From Pedobacter cryotolerans (GTDB lineage: Bacteria > Bacteroidota > Bacteroidia > Sphingobacteriales > Sphingobacteriaceae), in contig NZ_SWBO01000004.1 in NCBI RefSeq assembly GCF_005116475.1, positions 372,001 to 436,000 of the forward strand: a stretch of 64,000 nucleotides of DNA, given 5' to 3'. The translations under genes were made by a program, and so were the position numbers. This document shows positions 16,828-25,833 of the stretch, one piece after another. The notes beneath the pieces were generated by a model. The model was not told the origin of the DNA. It saw only the letters and a program-made list of their open reading frames with translations, and did no database searches. Each line of letters starts with the position of its first letter. Position 1 is the stretch's first letter.

Positions 16828-17334
16828 TTATTTGCTTACCGAAAAACCATTTAAAAAAGCATCTTTATTTTTAGGATCTAAGCCAGCGGGTAAAAAACAG
16901 GTTAGTGAATAAGAAACATCACCAATTAAAAATATATTTAAATGTACGGTAGATTGATTTTCGTCGTTTTTACCATTTAATGAGTAAGTTTTAACTTTAT
17001 TGATCTCCGCAATTTTAAGATTGCCAATGGTGTATTTAGGCATTTTAGCTTTGATACTCCCTACAACTTCATCAATAAATTTAAGTCTAACCATTAAAGT
17101 ATCGGCGCTTAAAGTAGTTTTATAAGCACTTTGATCAATCTCCATAATTACAACGCCATAAACAGCTCCAGTACTATCTTTTGCTAAATAAGTGGATTCT
17201 GCAACTTTTTTAGCCTCAGTGGGAAAATTAAGGATTAATTTATCTCCAAATTTTTGTTTTACCCAGCTAGTTTGAGCTTTTGCAGAAAGAATGGTGATTG
17301 ATAAAATGAATAAAGTAAGAATGTTCTTTAGCAT
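16828..17334 (-). CDS. Small exported protein of unknown function
   Basis: A 168-residue protein with a signal peptide (MLKNILTLFILSITILSAKAQ) and a mature region of about 147 residues that I cannot place in a family. The WVKQKFGDKLILNFPTEAKK opening resembles small periplasmic proteins common in Sphingobacteria. It lies 15 bases after the end of mqnC on the same strand, so it is probably co-transcribed. No cysteine lipobox is present. Confidence 0.7.
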   Translation of the reverse strand: MLKNILTLFILSITILSAKAQTSWVKQKFGDKLILNFPTEAKKVAESTYLAKDSTGAVYGVVIMEIDQSAYKTTLSADTLMVRLKFIDEVVGSIKAKMPKYTIGNLKIAEINKVKTYSLNGKNDENQSTVHLNIFLIGDVSYSLTCFLPAGLDPKNKDAFLNGFSVSK

Positions 17335-17349
17335 GGGTAGGGTGTTAAT

Positions 17350-18474
17350 TTAGTATGTAATTACTTGTTCCTCTAATTGTGCAGGTAAATCTCTGTAATT
17401 ATATTGTTGGCCACGTAATTGTGGTTCAAAACCAGCTTCTGTAATAGCAGTTTGTATTCCATTTGCTGTAAAACGATGTGGTGCACCAGCAGCAGAAACC
17501 ACATTTTCTTCAATCATAATTGAGCCAAAATCGTTAGCGCCAGCATGTAAACACATTTGAGCTACAGCTTTACCAACCGTTAACCAACTTGCTTGTATAT
17601 TAATTACGTTTGGCAACATGATACGGCTTAAAGCCAACATTCTCACATATTCGTCGCCACTTACATTGTTGCTAATGCCACGTAAACGTTTCAATAAAGT
17701 TCCGTCATCTTGAAAAGGCCATGGAATAAAAGCTAAAAATCCTTTTACATGCTCAGGTTTTTCACTTTGTACTTCGCGTATCCAAACTAAATGTTCAAAA
17801 CGTTCTTCAATGGTTTCTACATGTCCAAACATCATGGTTGCAGAGGTAGTAATATCTAACTGATGAGCAGCTCTCATTACATCAAGCCATTCTTGTCCGC
17901 CACATTTACCTTTAGAAATTAATCTCCTTACCCTATCATTTAAAATTTCTGCACCAGCGCCTGGAAGGGAATCCATTCCGTTAGCTTTTAGTTCTCTTAA
18001 AACTTCGGTATGCGAAATTCCTTCTAATTTGGCTACGTGAGCAATTTCTGGTGGACCTAAGGCATGGAGTTTTAAATCAGGATATAATTCTTTCAACTCT
18101 TTAAACAAGTTGGCGTAAAACTGTAAACCCAAATCTGGGTGGTGCCCACCTTGTAATAAAAGTTGATCTCCGCCTAAGCGAAAAGTTTCTTCTATTTTAA
18201 CTTTATAAGTTTCTATATCAGTAATGTAACTTTCATCGTGGCCAGGGCGACGGAAAAAATTACAGAATTTACAGTTGGCAATACAAACGTTGGTGGTATT
18301 TACATTTCTATCAATTTGCCAAGTTACCTTACCGCTCGGTACTTGAATTTTTCGCAACTCGTTAGCAACATAAGCTAATTCAGCAGTTTTGGCATTGTGG
18401 TATAAAAAAACGCCTTCTTCTTTAGTTAAAAAGTCGAAATTTAAAGCCCTTTGGAGTAGTTCGGCAGTATTCAT
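17350..18474 (-). CDS. mqnC: Cyclic dehypoxanthinyl futalosine synthase (radical SAM)
   Basis: This 374-residue radical SAM enzyme of the MqnC/CofH group cyclises dehypoxanthine futalosine in the futalosine route to menaquinone. The 4Fe-4S ligands are C64, C68 and C71 in CIANCKFCNFF. LLLQGGHHPDL and GMDSLPGAGAEIL are typical of MqnC. CofH would occur with F420 genes, which are not seen here, and MqnE has a different cluster context. I chose the ATG at 18474; a TTG six bases upstream is possible. Confidence 0.88.
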   Translation of the reverse strand: MNTAELLQRALNFDFLTKEEGVFLYHNAKTAELAYVANELRKIQVPSGKVTWQIDRNVNTTNVCIANCKFCNFFRRPGHDESYITDIETYKVKIEETFRLGGDQLLLQGGHHPDLGLQFYANLFKELKELYPDLKLHALGPPEIAHVAKLEGISHTEVLRELKANGMDSLPGAGAEILNDRVRRLISKGKCGGQEWLDVMRAAHQLDITTSATMMFGHVETIEERFEHLVWIREVQSEKPEHVKGFLAFIPWPFQDDGTLLKRLRGISNNVSGDEYVRMLALSRIMLPNVINIQASWLTVGKAVAQMCLHAGANDFGSIMIEENVVSAAGAPHRFTANGIQTAITEAGFEPQLRGQQYNYRDLPAQLEEQVITY

Positions 18475-18487
18475 GTACAAAGATATT

Positions 18488-18690
18488 AAAAAGGGTTGAA
18501 GGTAGAAGGTAGAATGGTTGAAGGTTTGTAAAAGTTTGGGTAGGGTTTAGGGATTAGGTCGTATTTTAAATATTTAACTTTCCAACTCTTTTAACATTCC
18601 AACATTTCAACTTTCCAACAATCAACCAATCCAACAATTTAACAATCCTCCAACAATTTAACCATTTCGCAATTCAACAATTCAATTATC
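18488..18690. repeat. Degenerate GTTGAA / TTCAAC word repeat region
   Basis: The left part (18495-18530) is a purine-rich run of words such as GGTTGAAGGTAGAAGG. The right part (18580-18685) is a pyrimidine-rich run of CCAAC, TTCAAC and TTTAAC words, so the two halves are loosely reverse complementary. It fills the divergent gap between mqnC and the M16 gene and has no coding potential. The same type of word region recurs elsewhere in the window. Confidence 0.65.
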
Positions 18691-18694
18691 TTTG
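18687..18694 (+). promoter_or_regulatory. -7 element of the M16 operon
   Basis: TATCTTTG matches TAnnTTTG exactly. The chosen ATG at 18701 begins 6 bases later, predicting a leaderless or almost leaderless transcript. Confidence 0.55.
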
Positions 18695-18700
18695 TCGGCT

Positions 18701-19939
18701 ATGGTAGATTTTAATCGTTTTACGCTAGCTAATGGCTTAAAGGTTTTGGTTCATGAAGATCCAACAACGCCAATGGCGGTTTTAAATATTTTGTATGATG
18801 TTGGCGCAAGAGATGAAGAGGAAGGAAAAACCGGTTTTGCGCATTTATTTGAGCATTTAATGTTTGGAGGCTCTGTAAATATACCAAGTTACGATGAACC
18901 TTTGCAACGTGTTGGTGGCGAAAATAATGCATTTACAAGTAATGATATCACCAATTATTACATCACTTTGCCAGCAGAAAACATAGAAACTGCATTTTGG
19001 TTAGAAAGTGACCGCATGTTAAGTTTGGCTTTTTCTGAGAAAAGTTTAGATACCCAGCGAAATGTGGTGATGGAAGAATTTAAACAACGGTACTTAAACC
19101 AGCCTTATGGAGATGTTTGGTTGAAGCTAAGGCCATTGGCTTATGAAAAGCATCCATACAGGTGGCCAACAATTGGGCAAGATTTGGCACAAATAGAAAA
19201 TGCTAAAATGGAAGATGTTAAAGCATTTTTTAAGAAGCATTACAATCCGCAAAACGCAATTTTGGTTGTTGGTGGAAATGTGAAAACTGAAGATGTGAAA
19301 GCAATGGCCGAAAAATGGTTTGAACCTATCCCGGCAGGTAATAAATATGAAAGAAACTTGCCAAAAGAACCTGAGCAAGTTCAAGCAAAAACATTAACCG
19401 TTAATGCAAATGTGCCATTAAACGCTATTTATATTACTTTTAAAATGCCAGCAAGATTAGATCCAACCTATCAGGTTTATGATTTAATGACGGATATATT
19501 CTCGCAGGGACAGTCATCTCGTTTGTACAATAGCTTATTAAAAGAGCAGCAATTGTTTAGCGATATTAATGCTTATATCTCAAGCAGTTTAGATGAAGGC
19601 TTGTTTATTGTTGAAGGTAAATTGATTGCTGGAGTAACAATGGAAGTTGCCGAAAAGGCAATTTGGGCAGAACTCGAAAAAATGACGACGACTTTAGTAT
19701 CTGATGATGAATTAACAAAAGTGATCAATAAATCAGAATCGATAATGGTGTTTTCTGAAATGAATTTGTTAGACAAAGCCATGAATTTAGCATATTACGA
19801 GCTATTGGGTGATGCAGATTTATTGAATGCTGAGATTGAGAAATATCATTCGATAACAGCTTTGCAAATTCAAGAAGCAGCAAAAACTACCTTACAAAAA
19901 GAAAAATCTTCTACCTTATATTATTTAGCAAATGCTTAA
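18701..19939 (+). CDS. M16-family zinc metallopeptidase, catalytic subunit
   Basis: The 412-residue protein carries the inverted zinc motif HxxEH as HLFEH (H48, E51, H52) and a downstream glutamate (about 125, in NVVMEEFKQR) suitable as third ligand. No signal peptide is visible. The start is the ATG at 18701, preferred over an in-frame TTG at 18692 that lies inside the -7 element. It overlaps the next M16 gene by 8 bases (ATGCTTAA), giving a coupled catalytic/non-catalytic pair as in other bacterial M16 heterodimers. Confidence 0.92.
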   Translation: MVDFNRFTLANGLKVLVHEDPTTPMAVLNILYDVGARDEEEGKTGFAHLFEHLMFGGSVNIPSYDEPLQRVGGENNAFTSNDITNYYITLPAENIETAFWLESDRMLSLAFSEKSLDTQRNVVMEEFKQRYLNQPYGDVWLKLRPLAYEKHPYRWPTIGQDLAQIENAKMEDVKAFFKKHYNPQNAILVVGGNVKTEDVKAMAEKWFEPIPAGNKYERNLPKEPEQVQAKTLTVNANVPLNAIYITFKMPARLDPTYQVYDLMTDIFSQGQSSRLYNSLLKEQQLFSDINAYISSSLDEGLFIVEGKLIAGVTMEVAEKAIWAELEKMTTTLVSDDELTKVINKSESIMVFSEMNLLDKAMNLAYYELLGDADLLNAEIEKYHSITALQIQEAAKTTLQKEKSSTLYYLANA

Positions 19940-21206
19940 TCGTACTACAGCGCCTGAGTTTAAACAGGTAAATGAAATCAATTTTATTGCACCTAAAGCC
20001 CAACAATTAGCTAATGGGATTAAGGTTTTTACAGTAAATGCTGGTCAGCAAGAGTTGGTTCGGATCGAATTTATTTTCGAAAACGTAAACTACGATCAAT
20101 CTAAACCTTTACAGGCAGTTACGGTTAATAGTTTAATTAACAATGGCACTAAAACATTAACAGATAAAGAAATTGCCGAAAAAGTTGATTATTATGGGGC
20201 TTTTTTACAAACAGAATATGGTGCCGATCATACAACCATTACTTTACATAGTTTAAATAAACACTTGGTATCAGTTTTACCAATTGTTTGGTCAATTTTT
20301 AACGAAAGTATTTTTCCTCAGCATGAGCTTGATATTTTTATTCAAAATCAGAAACAAAAATTACAGGTAAATTTGCAAAAGAATGATTTTTTAGCACGTA
20401 AAACATTTGCCAACACCATTTTTGGTAACACAGCTTATGGGTCTGATATCGCGGCAGCTGATTACGATACTTTAAATAGAGCAGATCTTTTAGCTTATTT
20501 TAAAGCAGCTTACAAACCCGAAAATTGTATAATTGTTGCGGCTGGTAAGTTTGAAGAGAAAGAATTTCAGTTATTAAATCAATTTTTTGGTCAATCTTGG
20601 GAAAATGCAGCAACATCAAGCGTTAATCAATTTCATTTTTCTGCTGTAAAAGGAAGTGAAATTTACATCGAAAAAGATGATGCCGTGCAATCTGCATTGA
20701 GATTGGGTAATTTAACCATCAACAGAAAGCATCAAGATTTTGCCAAACTTCAAATTTTAAATACGTTATTGGGCGGTTATTTTGGTTCTCGCCTAATGGC
20801 AAACATTAGAGAAGAAAAAGGGTATACCTACGGCATTGGCTCGGGCATAGCTTCGTTAAAACATGCGGGTTATTTCTTTATTGCAACCGAAGTAGGAACT
20901 GCTGTTTGCGCTAGTGCATTAACAGAAATTGAAAAAGAAATCAATGTTTTAAAATCTGATTTAGTTTCGGCTGAGGAGCTTGATTTGGTTAGAAATTATA
21001 TGCTAGGTTCACTTTTAGGTAGTTTAGAAAATGCTTTTTCTCATGCTGATAAATTTAAAAATCTATACTTTTCTGGCTTAGATTATAGTTATTACAGCGA
21101 TTATATCCAAACGGTAAAAACAATATCACCCGAAGAGATAAAAGCAGTTGCAAATGAATATTTAGATTGGAATGCAATGACCAAAGTTGTAGTTGGTAAA
21201 AAATAG
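19932..21206 (+). CDS. M16-family peptidase-like, non-catalytic partner
   Basis: This 424-residue M16 protein has no HxxEH in the place where the catalytic subunit has it (there the sequence reads NSLINNGTKTLTDKE). It keeps the C-terminal substrate-binding motif (REEKGYTYGIGSGI, about 293-306). It should be the inactive half of a heterodimer with the preceding gene, which it overlaps by 8 bases. Its own ATG starts inside the end of that gene. Confidence 0.9.
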   Translation: MLNRTTAPEFKQVNEINFIAPKAQQLANGIKVFTVNAGQQELVRIEFIFENVNYDQSKPLQAVTVNSLINNGTKTLTDKEIAEKVDYYGAFLQTEYGADHTTITLHSLNKHLVSVLPIVWSIFNESIFPQHELDIFIQNQKQKLQVNLQKNDFLARKTFANTIFGNTAYGSDIAAADYDTLNRADLLAYFKAAYKPENCIIVAAGKFEEKEFQLLNQFFGQSWENAATSSVNQFHFSAVKGSEIYIEKDDAVQSALRLGNLTINRKHQDFAKLQILNTLLGGYFGSRLMANIREEKGYTYGIGSGIASLKHAGYFFIATEVGTAVCASALTEIEKEINVLKSDLVSAEELDLVRNYMLGSLLGSLENAFSHADKFKNLYFSGLDYSYYSDYIQTVKTISPEEIKAVANEYLDWNAMTKVVVGKK

Positions 21207-21270
21207 TATTAAAATTTATTAAACATTTAAGGTTAGCCTTCGTTTATTGAACGTAAATCCTAAAAATTAA

Positions 21271-21723
21271 ATGAACATCCCAACAGAAAACCCAAATTAT
21301 AACTATAAATTAAATCCCAATCTTGATGCCATTGATTGGGATTATGTAATTTCTCTTTTTTATAAAATAGAATGGAAACACCGCAAAGCGGAAGAAATTG
21401 CTGCTGCTTTTAAAAACAGCACCACCACTATTTTTATATTTAATGAGGATAAAATTATTGCATTCGGCAGGGTAGTAGGCGATGGTAGATACTATGCGCA
21501 ATTGGCAGATATTGTAGTAGATCCAGATTTCCAAGGTCAGGGTTTAGGTAAATATTTAGTAACTACCCTAAACAACCAATTGATAGATTATCACTTTGTA
21601 AATTTAAGTGCAGCTCCAGGTGCTGATACTTTTTATAAAAGCATGGGCTGGAAAAAACAAACCACCTCATTTATTTGGCCACAAGGACCAAAACAATTGA
21701 GGCAGCATTGCGAAAAGGAGTAA
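21271..21723 (+). CDS. GNAT-family N-acetyltransferase
   Basis: The 150-residue protein has a GNAT fold with acetyl-CoA-binding motif A as VDPDFQGQGLGKYL (about 88-101) and a C-terminal FYKSMGWKK motif. The substrate is unknown. The start is the ATG at 21271, 64 bases after the M16 pair. It is convergent with the phosphoesterase gene, with one base between the stop codons and no obvious terminator. Confidence 0.88.
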   Translation: MNIPTENPNYNYKLNPNLDAIDWDYVISLFYKIEWKHRKAEEIAAAFKNSTTTIFIFNEDKIIAFGRVVGDGRYYAQLADIVVDPDFQGQGLGKYLVTTLNNQLIDYHFVNLSAAPGADTFYKSMGWKKQTTSFIWPQGPKQLRQHCEKE

Positions 21724-21724
21724 A

Positions 21725-23557
21725 TTATTGAGCTTGCAAGAGCGTAACTTTGCCATCCATTGTGCTTGCCAAAATATTTTTATTAATCATACGCATGGTG
21801 TTAATCATTGAGTTATCTATCTTGTGTAACCACAAATTCTGCTTAGTTTTTGGATCGATGGCATATACTACTCCGTTCTTAGTTCCAAAATAAACTTTGC
21901 CGTCTTTTTCTATCAAGTCGGATGGTGTATGTTCATAACCATAACCTGCTTTATGCCTCCAAGCAATTCCAGGGTCGGTTTTTTGTGTTTCGTAAGCTAC
22001 AATTTCATCTTGCATAGTTTTGCCATATACAAAGCTACTATCAGTAGATAATCCGATAGATTCTCTAACAGTAGCTTCCTTATTGCGCCATAATGTTGTT
22101 CCAACTTTACTATCAATAGCAGTTAAAAATCTGTCTGGAGTTGCTATAAATACAATTCCTTTGGTTGCAACAGGTGTAGCCATAGCCGGGGAGAACATTC
22201 TGTTTGGACTACCATTATTCCAATTCCATACCAATTGACCTGATTTAACATCCAAAGCGTATAAATGCCTGCCCCAAGATCCAAAAATTACTTTATTTTC
22301 ATAAATAAGTGGTTTGCCTACAATTGTTCCTTCTACCTCATTAAATTTCCACAATTGTTTACCTGTATTAGCTTCCAATGCTCTAAAGCAGTTGTCGCTA
22401 CCTCCAATGTAAACCACTCCATCTTTTAATATTGGCGAACCTAAAACTGCGTTATCAGTTTTTATTTTCCACTTAACTTTGCCGTTAGCAACGTTCAAAG
22501 CATAAATATGACCATCTCCAGAACCGAAAATAAGTAAATTACCACTTACCAAGGGTGATGAATAAATTGCCCCGCCAGTTTGGTAACTCCATATCTTGTT
22601 TCCTGTTTTTATATTTAATGCTTCAATCAATCCAATGCTGTTACCAAAGAACACATAATTAGCGTTGTAGACTGGGGTATTCACCACATTGGCATTAGAA
22701 TGATAGGTCCAAACTTCTTTAACATTATTATATTTTTGATTAACGCTGTAATCTGGTCTTTCATAAGATTTTATTGTTTGATTGACAAAAGTCTTCAACG
22801 GTATTTTTCTCCAACTAGGCAGTAAATCTTGTGTAGGACGTTTAGTAGCGAAATAGGCTGTGTCTTTGGTCATATTTACAATGTTATAACCACCAATGCT
22901 GTCTTTAGCACGTAAATTAGATCTGCCCATAGTACTTTCTATCCCTTCAAAATTGTAGGCTTTATTTTGATGCCCATGACCGCAAATTGCATACTGAATA
23001 TTTTTCTTTTTTAACCTATCTATTGCCTCATACCAATTGTCTAAACTATTGTCGATAGGGTAGTGGTTAATGAAAACAATAGGCATATCTGCTGGTGTTT
23101 TTTTTAAGATATTATCTAACCAAACGGTTGCATCACGTGGAATATGCCCATCAGACATGCGAACATAGGGGCCGGATGCACAGGCAATAAAGCGGTAGCC
23201 ATTATAATCGAAGGTGAATTTGTCATTGCCAAATTCTTTAATAAAACTTACGCCGCCAGATTCAGACCAGCCTGTGTCGTGGTTACCCGGAATGATGTAG
23301 TATTTTTTATTTAATCCAGAAAGAATTTTTTTGGCCAATTTTAGTTCGTCATTAGTTCCCATTTCAGTAATATCACCCGTAATCAATACAAAATCAATAT
23401 CTTTTTGAGTATTTATGTCAGAAACGGTTCTTCTCAGATCTTCTTCTCCCGTAGCGGTTCCAACATGCGTATCGGTTACAAATGCGTATTTAAAGTTTTG
23501 GGCAAAAACAATGGTGCTAATCACACAAAATAGGGCTATCAATAGGAACTTTTTCAT
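21725..23557 (-). CDS. Metallophosphoesterase fused to a PQQ-like beta-propeller, exported
   Basis: The 610-residue protein has a signal peptide (about 1-19, ending VFAQ), a calcineurin-like phosphoesterase domain (about 23-230) with metal motifs DTHVG, GDITEMG, PGNHD and CGHGHQN, and a C-terminal PQQ-type propeller (about 285-608) made of repeats such as NIKTGNKIWSYQTGG, NVANGKVKWKIKT and DVKSGQLVWNWNN. The catalytic domain is complete; the propeller may bind a protein or a polymer. Substrate unknown. It acts in the periplasm or on the cell surface. Confidence 0.88.
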   Translation of the reverse strand: MKKFLLIALFCVISTIVFAQNFKYAFVTDTHVGTATGEEDLRRTVSDINTQKDIDFVLITGDITEMGTNDELKLAKKILSGLNKKYYIIPGNHDTGWSESGGVSFIKEFGNDKFTFDYNGYRFIACASGPYVRMSDGHIPRDATVWLDNILKKTPADMPIVFINHYPIDNSLDNWYEAIDRLKKKNIQYAICGHGHQNKAYNFEGIESTMGRSNLRAKDSIGGYNIVNMTKDTAYFATKRPTQDLLPSWRKIPLKTFVNQTIKSYERPDYSVNQKYNNVKEVWTYHSNANVVNTPVYNANYVFFGNSIGLIEALNIKTGNKIWSYQTGGAIYSSPLVSGNLLIFGSGDGHIYALNVANGKVKWKIKTDNAVLGSPILKDGVVYIGGSDNCFRALEANTGKQLWKFNEVEGTIVGKPLIYENKVIFGSWGRHLYALDVKSGQLVWNWNNGSPNRMFSPAMATPVATKGIVFIATPDRFLTAIDSKVGTTLWRNKEATVRESIGLSTDSSFVYGKTMQDEIVAYETQKTDPGIAWRHKAGYGYEHTPSDLIEKDGKVYFGTKNGVVYAIDPKTKQNLWLHKIDNSMINTMRMINKNILASTMDGKVTLLQAQ

Positions 23558-23641
23558 AAATTTGGTTTAATCATTAAAGGTGCTGAATTCTTTTTATCTA
23601 GAACAAGACTTAATGATATTTTTATATTGTTTAATATTTTG

Positions 23642-23649
23642 TATCTTTG
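23642..23649 (+). promoter_or_regulatory. -7 element of guaB
   Basis: TATCTTTG matches TAnnTTTG exactly, 32 bases before the chosen guaB start. The -33 element is not at the ideal spacing. Confidence 0.55.
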
Positions 23650-23681
23650 CCCTGCAAATAAGAACTCCTAATTTATTTGCT

Positions 23682-25151
23682 ATGCAACTCGATCCCAACA
23701 AATTTATTGCTACTGGTTTAACCTACGATGATGTACTTTTAGTGCCTGCATATTCAGAGATTTTGCCTCGTGATGTGAATACAACTACATTTTTAACCAA
23801 AAAAATAAAGCTCAACGTTCCTTTAATTTCTGCAGCAATGGATACCGTAACCGAAGCAGAATTGGCAATTGCCATTGCTCAAAACGGTGGTATCGGTATG
23901 TTGCACAAGAATATGACGATCGAAAGACAAGCAGAAGAAGTACGTAAAGTTAAACGTTCTGAAAGCGGCATGATCCAAGATCCTGTTACTTTATTAGAAA
24001 CTGCAGTTGTAGCCGATGCTTTTAAAATTATGAAGGAGCACAGAATTGGCGGTATTCCGGTGGTAAGTGCCGATAATAAATTGGTAGGGATCATTACCAA
24101 CCGCGATTTACGTTTTCAAAAAAATATGGCAAGACCAATTGCCGAGGTAATGACCAAGGAGAACTTAATTACTGCTCCAGAAGGTACAAATTTGATTCAA
24201 GCAGAAGAAATTTTACAGAATTATAAAATCGAAAAACTTCCAGTAGTTAATGCAGATGGTTATTTAAGTGGCTTAATTACTTTTAAAGATATTTCGAAAG
24301 TAAAAAATTATCCAATTGCATGTAAAGATGAAAGAGGGAGACTACGCGTTGGTGCAGCAGTTGGTGTAACTGCAGACACTTTACAAAGAGTTGATGCTTT
24401 AGTAAATGCAGGTGTTGATGTAATTACCATTGATACCGCTCACGGTCACTCAAAAGGAGTGGTTGATAAATTAAAAGAAGTTAAAGCAAAATATCCTGAT
24501 TTGCAGGTAATTGTTGGTAATATTGCCACTGGTGCTGCTGCTAAATTTTTAGCCGATGCTGGTGCTGATGCCGTTAAAGTTGGTATTGGACCAGGTTCTA
24601 TTTGCACTACAAGAATTATTGCTGGTGTTGGTGTTCCTCAATTATATGCTGTTTTCGAATGTGCTAAAGCATTAAAAGGTACAGGCGTTCCAGTGATCGC
24701 CGATGGTGGAATTAAACATACGGGTGATATTGCGAAAGCAATTGCTTCTGGTGCAAGCACAGTTATGGCGGGTTCGTTATTTGCAGGCGTAGAAGAAAGC
24801 CCAGGCGAAACGATTATTTACGAAGGTCGTAAGTTTAAATCTTACCGAGGTATGGGTTCTATAGAAGCGATGGAGCAAGGTTCTAAAGACCGTTATTTTC
24901 AAGATGTAGAAGATGATATTAAAAAATTAGTTCCCGAAGGGATTGTTGGTCGTGTACCATTTAAAGGTACTTTGGCAGAGGTAATGTATCAATATATCGG
25001 TGGTTTACGTGCAAGTATGGGGTACTGCGGTGCAGCAACTATCGAAAAATTACAAGAAGCACAATTTGTACAAATTACTGCAGCTGGTATGAGAGAAAGT
25101 CATCCTCACGATATTACAATAACTAAAGAAGCACCAAATTATACTAGATAA
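23682..25151 (+). CDS. guaB: IMP dehydrogenase
   Basis: This 489-residue enzyme oxidises IMP to XMP, the committed step of GTP synthesis. It contains the TIM-barrel start ([14 protein letters not shown]), two CBS domains (about 95-215), the catalytic cysteine loop GPGSICTTR, the flap region (GSKDRYFQ) and the MGYCGA C-terminal motif. I chose the ATG at 23682 ([13 protein letters not shown]) because an upstream in-frame ATG at 23580 would add 34 hydrophobic residues spanning the -7 promoter element. Confidence 0.97.
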   Translation: MQLDPNKFIATGLTYDDVLLVPAYSEILPRDVNTTTFLTKKIKLNVPLISAAMDTVTEAELAIAIAQNGGIGMLHKNMTIERQAEEVRKVKRSESGMIQDPVTLLETAVVADAFKIMKEHRIGGIPVVSADNKLVGIITNRDLRFQKNMARPIAEVMTKENLITAPEGTNLIQAEEILQNYKIEKLPVVNADGYLSGLITFKDISKVKNYPIACKDERGRLRVGAAVGVTADTLQRVDALVNAGVDVITIDTAHGHSKGVVDKLKEVKAKYPDLQVIVGNIATGAAAKFLADAGADAVKVGIGPGSICTTRIIAGVGVPQLYAVFECAKALKGTGVPVIADGGIKHTGDIAKAIASGASTVMAGSLFAGVEESPGETIIYEGRKFKSYRGMGSIEAMEQGSKDRYFQDVEDDIKKLVPEGIVGRVPFKGTLAEVMYQYIGGLRASMGYCGAATIEKLQEAQFVQITAAGMRESHPHDITITKEAPNYTR

Positions 25152-25283
25152 AAATCCCCCTAACCCCCAAAGGGGGAATGATCAACATAGTCCCCTTTAG
25201 GGGATTTAGGGGATTTGTAAAGCAAATACAGCGGGGCATCGGTTACGATAGTCCCGCTTTTCGTTTCAATCTTTTTTCTCATC

Positions 25284-25316
25284 AAACCTCGTAGGTTTTT
25301 AAAAGCTACGAGGTTT
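25284..25316. repeat. Perfect 11-bp hairpin (AAACCTCGTAG/CTACGAGGTTT)
   Basis: AAACCTCGTAG (25284-25294) pairs with CTACGAGGTTT (25306-25316) around an 11-base A/T-rich loop. A run of A follows and a run of T precedes, so it could terminate on the minus strand, although no minus-strand gene lies upstream of it within reach. I treat it as a dispersed palindrome. Confidence 0.6.
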
Positions 25317-25737
25317 AGAAAAAAGTATTTACACTTCACTCGGAGCCTGTCCGCCGTGGCGGATTCAGATAACCAAAAACAGTGCAAGAAACTTAGGTCG
25401 CAAAATGCTTAGCCTTAAATTTTCTTAAATGTTTAAAAATAGCGAGATGCCTTGGTTCTTGTCTGCACAACCCTTAAAATTTAAGTTTAAATATTTTTTA
25501 AAGTTTAACATTAAGGCATTAAGAAGGATGAAGACTTAGTGTGTCTTAATTTTACAATATCCTGGTTAACAGGAAGATGTCTTGGTTTGTGTCTCCACGA
25601 AACCTAAAATTTAACATTAAGGCATTAAAAACAATTAATTTTCTTCATTTCTTAATGTTTAAGATTAGCTCTTTAAAAGTATAATTTCAATATTTAATTC
25701 CGAAAATCTAATTATTTAAAATTATTTCCAAATAAAA

Positions 25738-25768
25738 TTTGGTGAATTAAAATAATGATTTACATTTG
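25738..25768 (+). promoter_or_regulatory. Promoter of the TonB-dependent receptor
   Basis: TTTG (25738-25741), exactly 19 bases, then TACATTTG (25761-25768): a full match to the Bacteroidota consensus. The predicted transcript start near 25774 leaves a leader of about 60 nt. Confidence 0.75.
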
Positions 25769-25833
25769 TCGATAAGTTCTATAGAATTAGTAGACTTTAA
25801 AATTAATCATCCATTTTAATTATAAACAACGCA

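Larger units (their letters stand above)
25152..25833. other. Intergenic mosaic of repeats, 682 bp
   Basis: No gene is visible. In order it holds a C/G-run element (25155-25215: two CCCCC blocks facing GGGGG, then a CCCC/GGGG stem), a perfect 11-bp hairpin (25284-25316), a TCCGCC-GT-GGCGGA palindrome (25350-25363), and two direct copies of a 39-bp sequence 130 bp apart (25446-25484 and 25576-25614, about 8 mismatches), each followed by TTAACATTAAGGCATTAA (25505-25522 and 25611-25628). The promoter of the TonB-dependent receptor ends the region. Confidence 0.75.

Noticed and set aside
17350..18474. CofH (F420 synthesis) or MqnE as alternatives to MqnC
   Set aside because: No F420 genes are seen, and the cysteine cluster and GAGAEIL segment fit MqnC better.
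25284..25316. Perfect hairpin taken as the guaB terminator
   Set aside because: It lies 133 bases after the guaB stop and is followed by A residues on the plus strand; it is more likely a dispersed palindrome.
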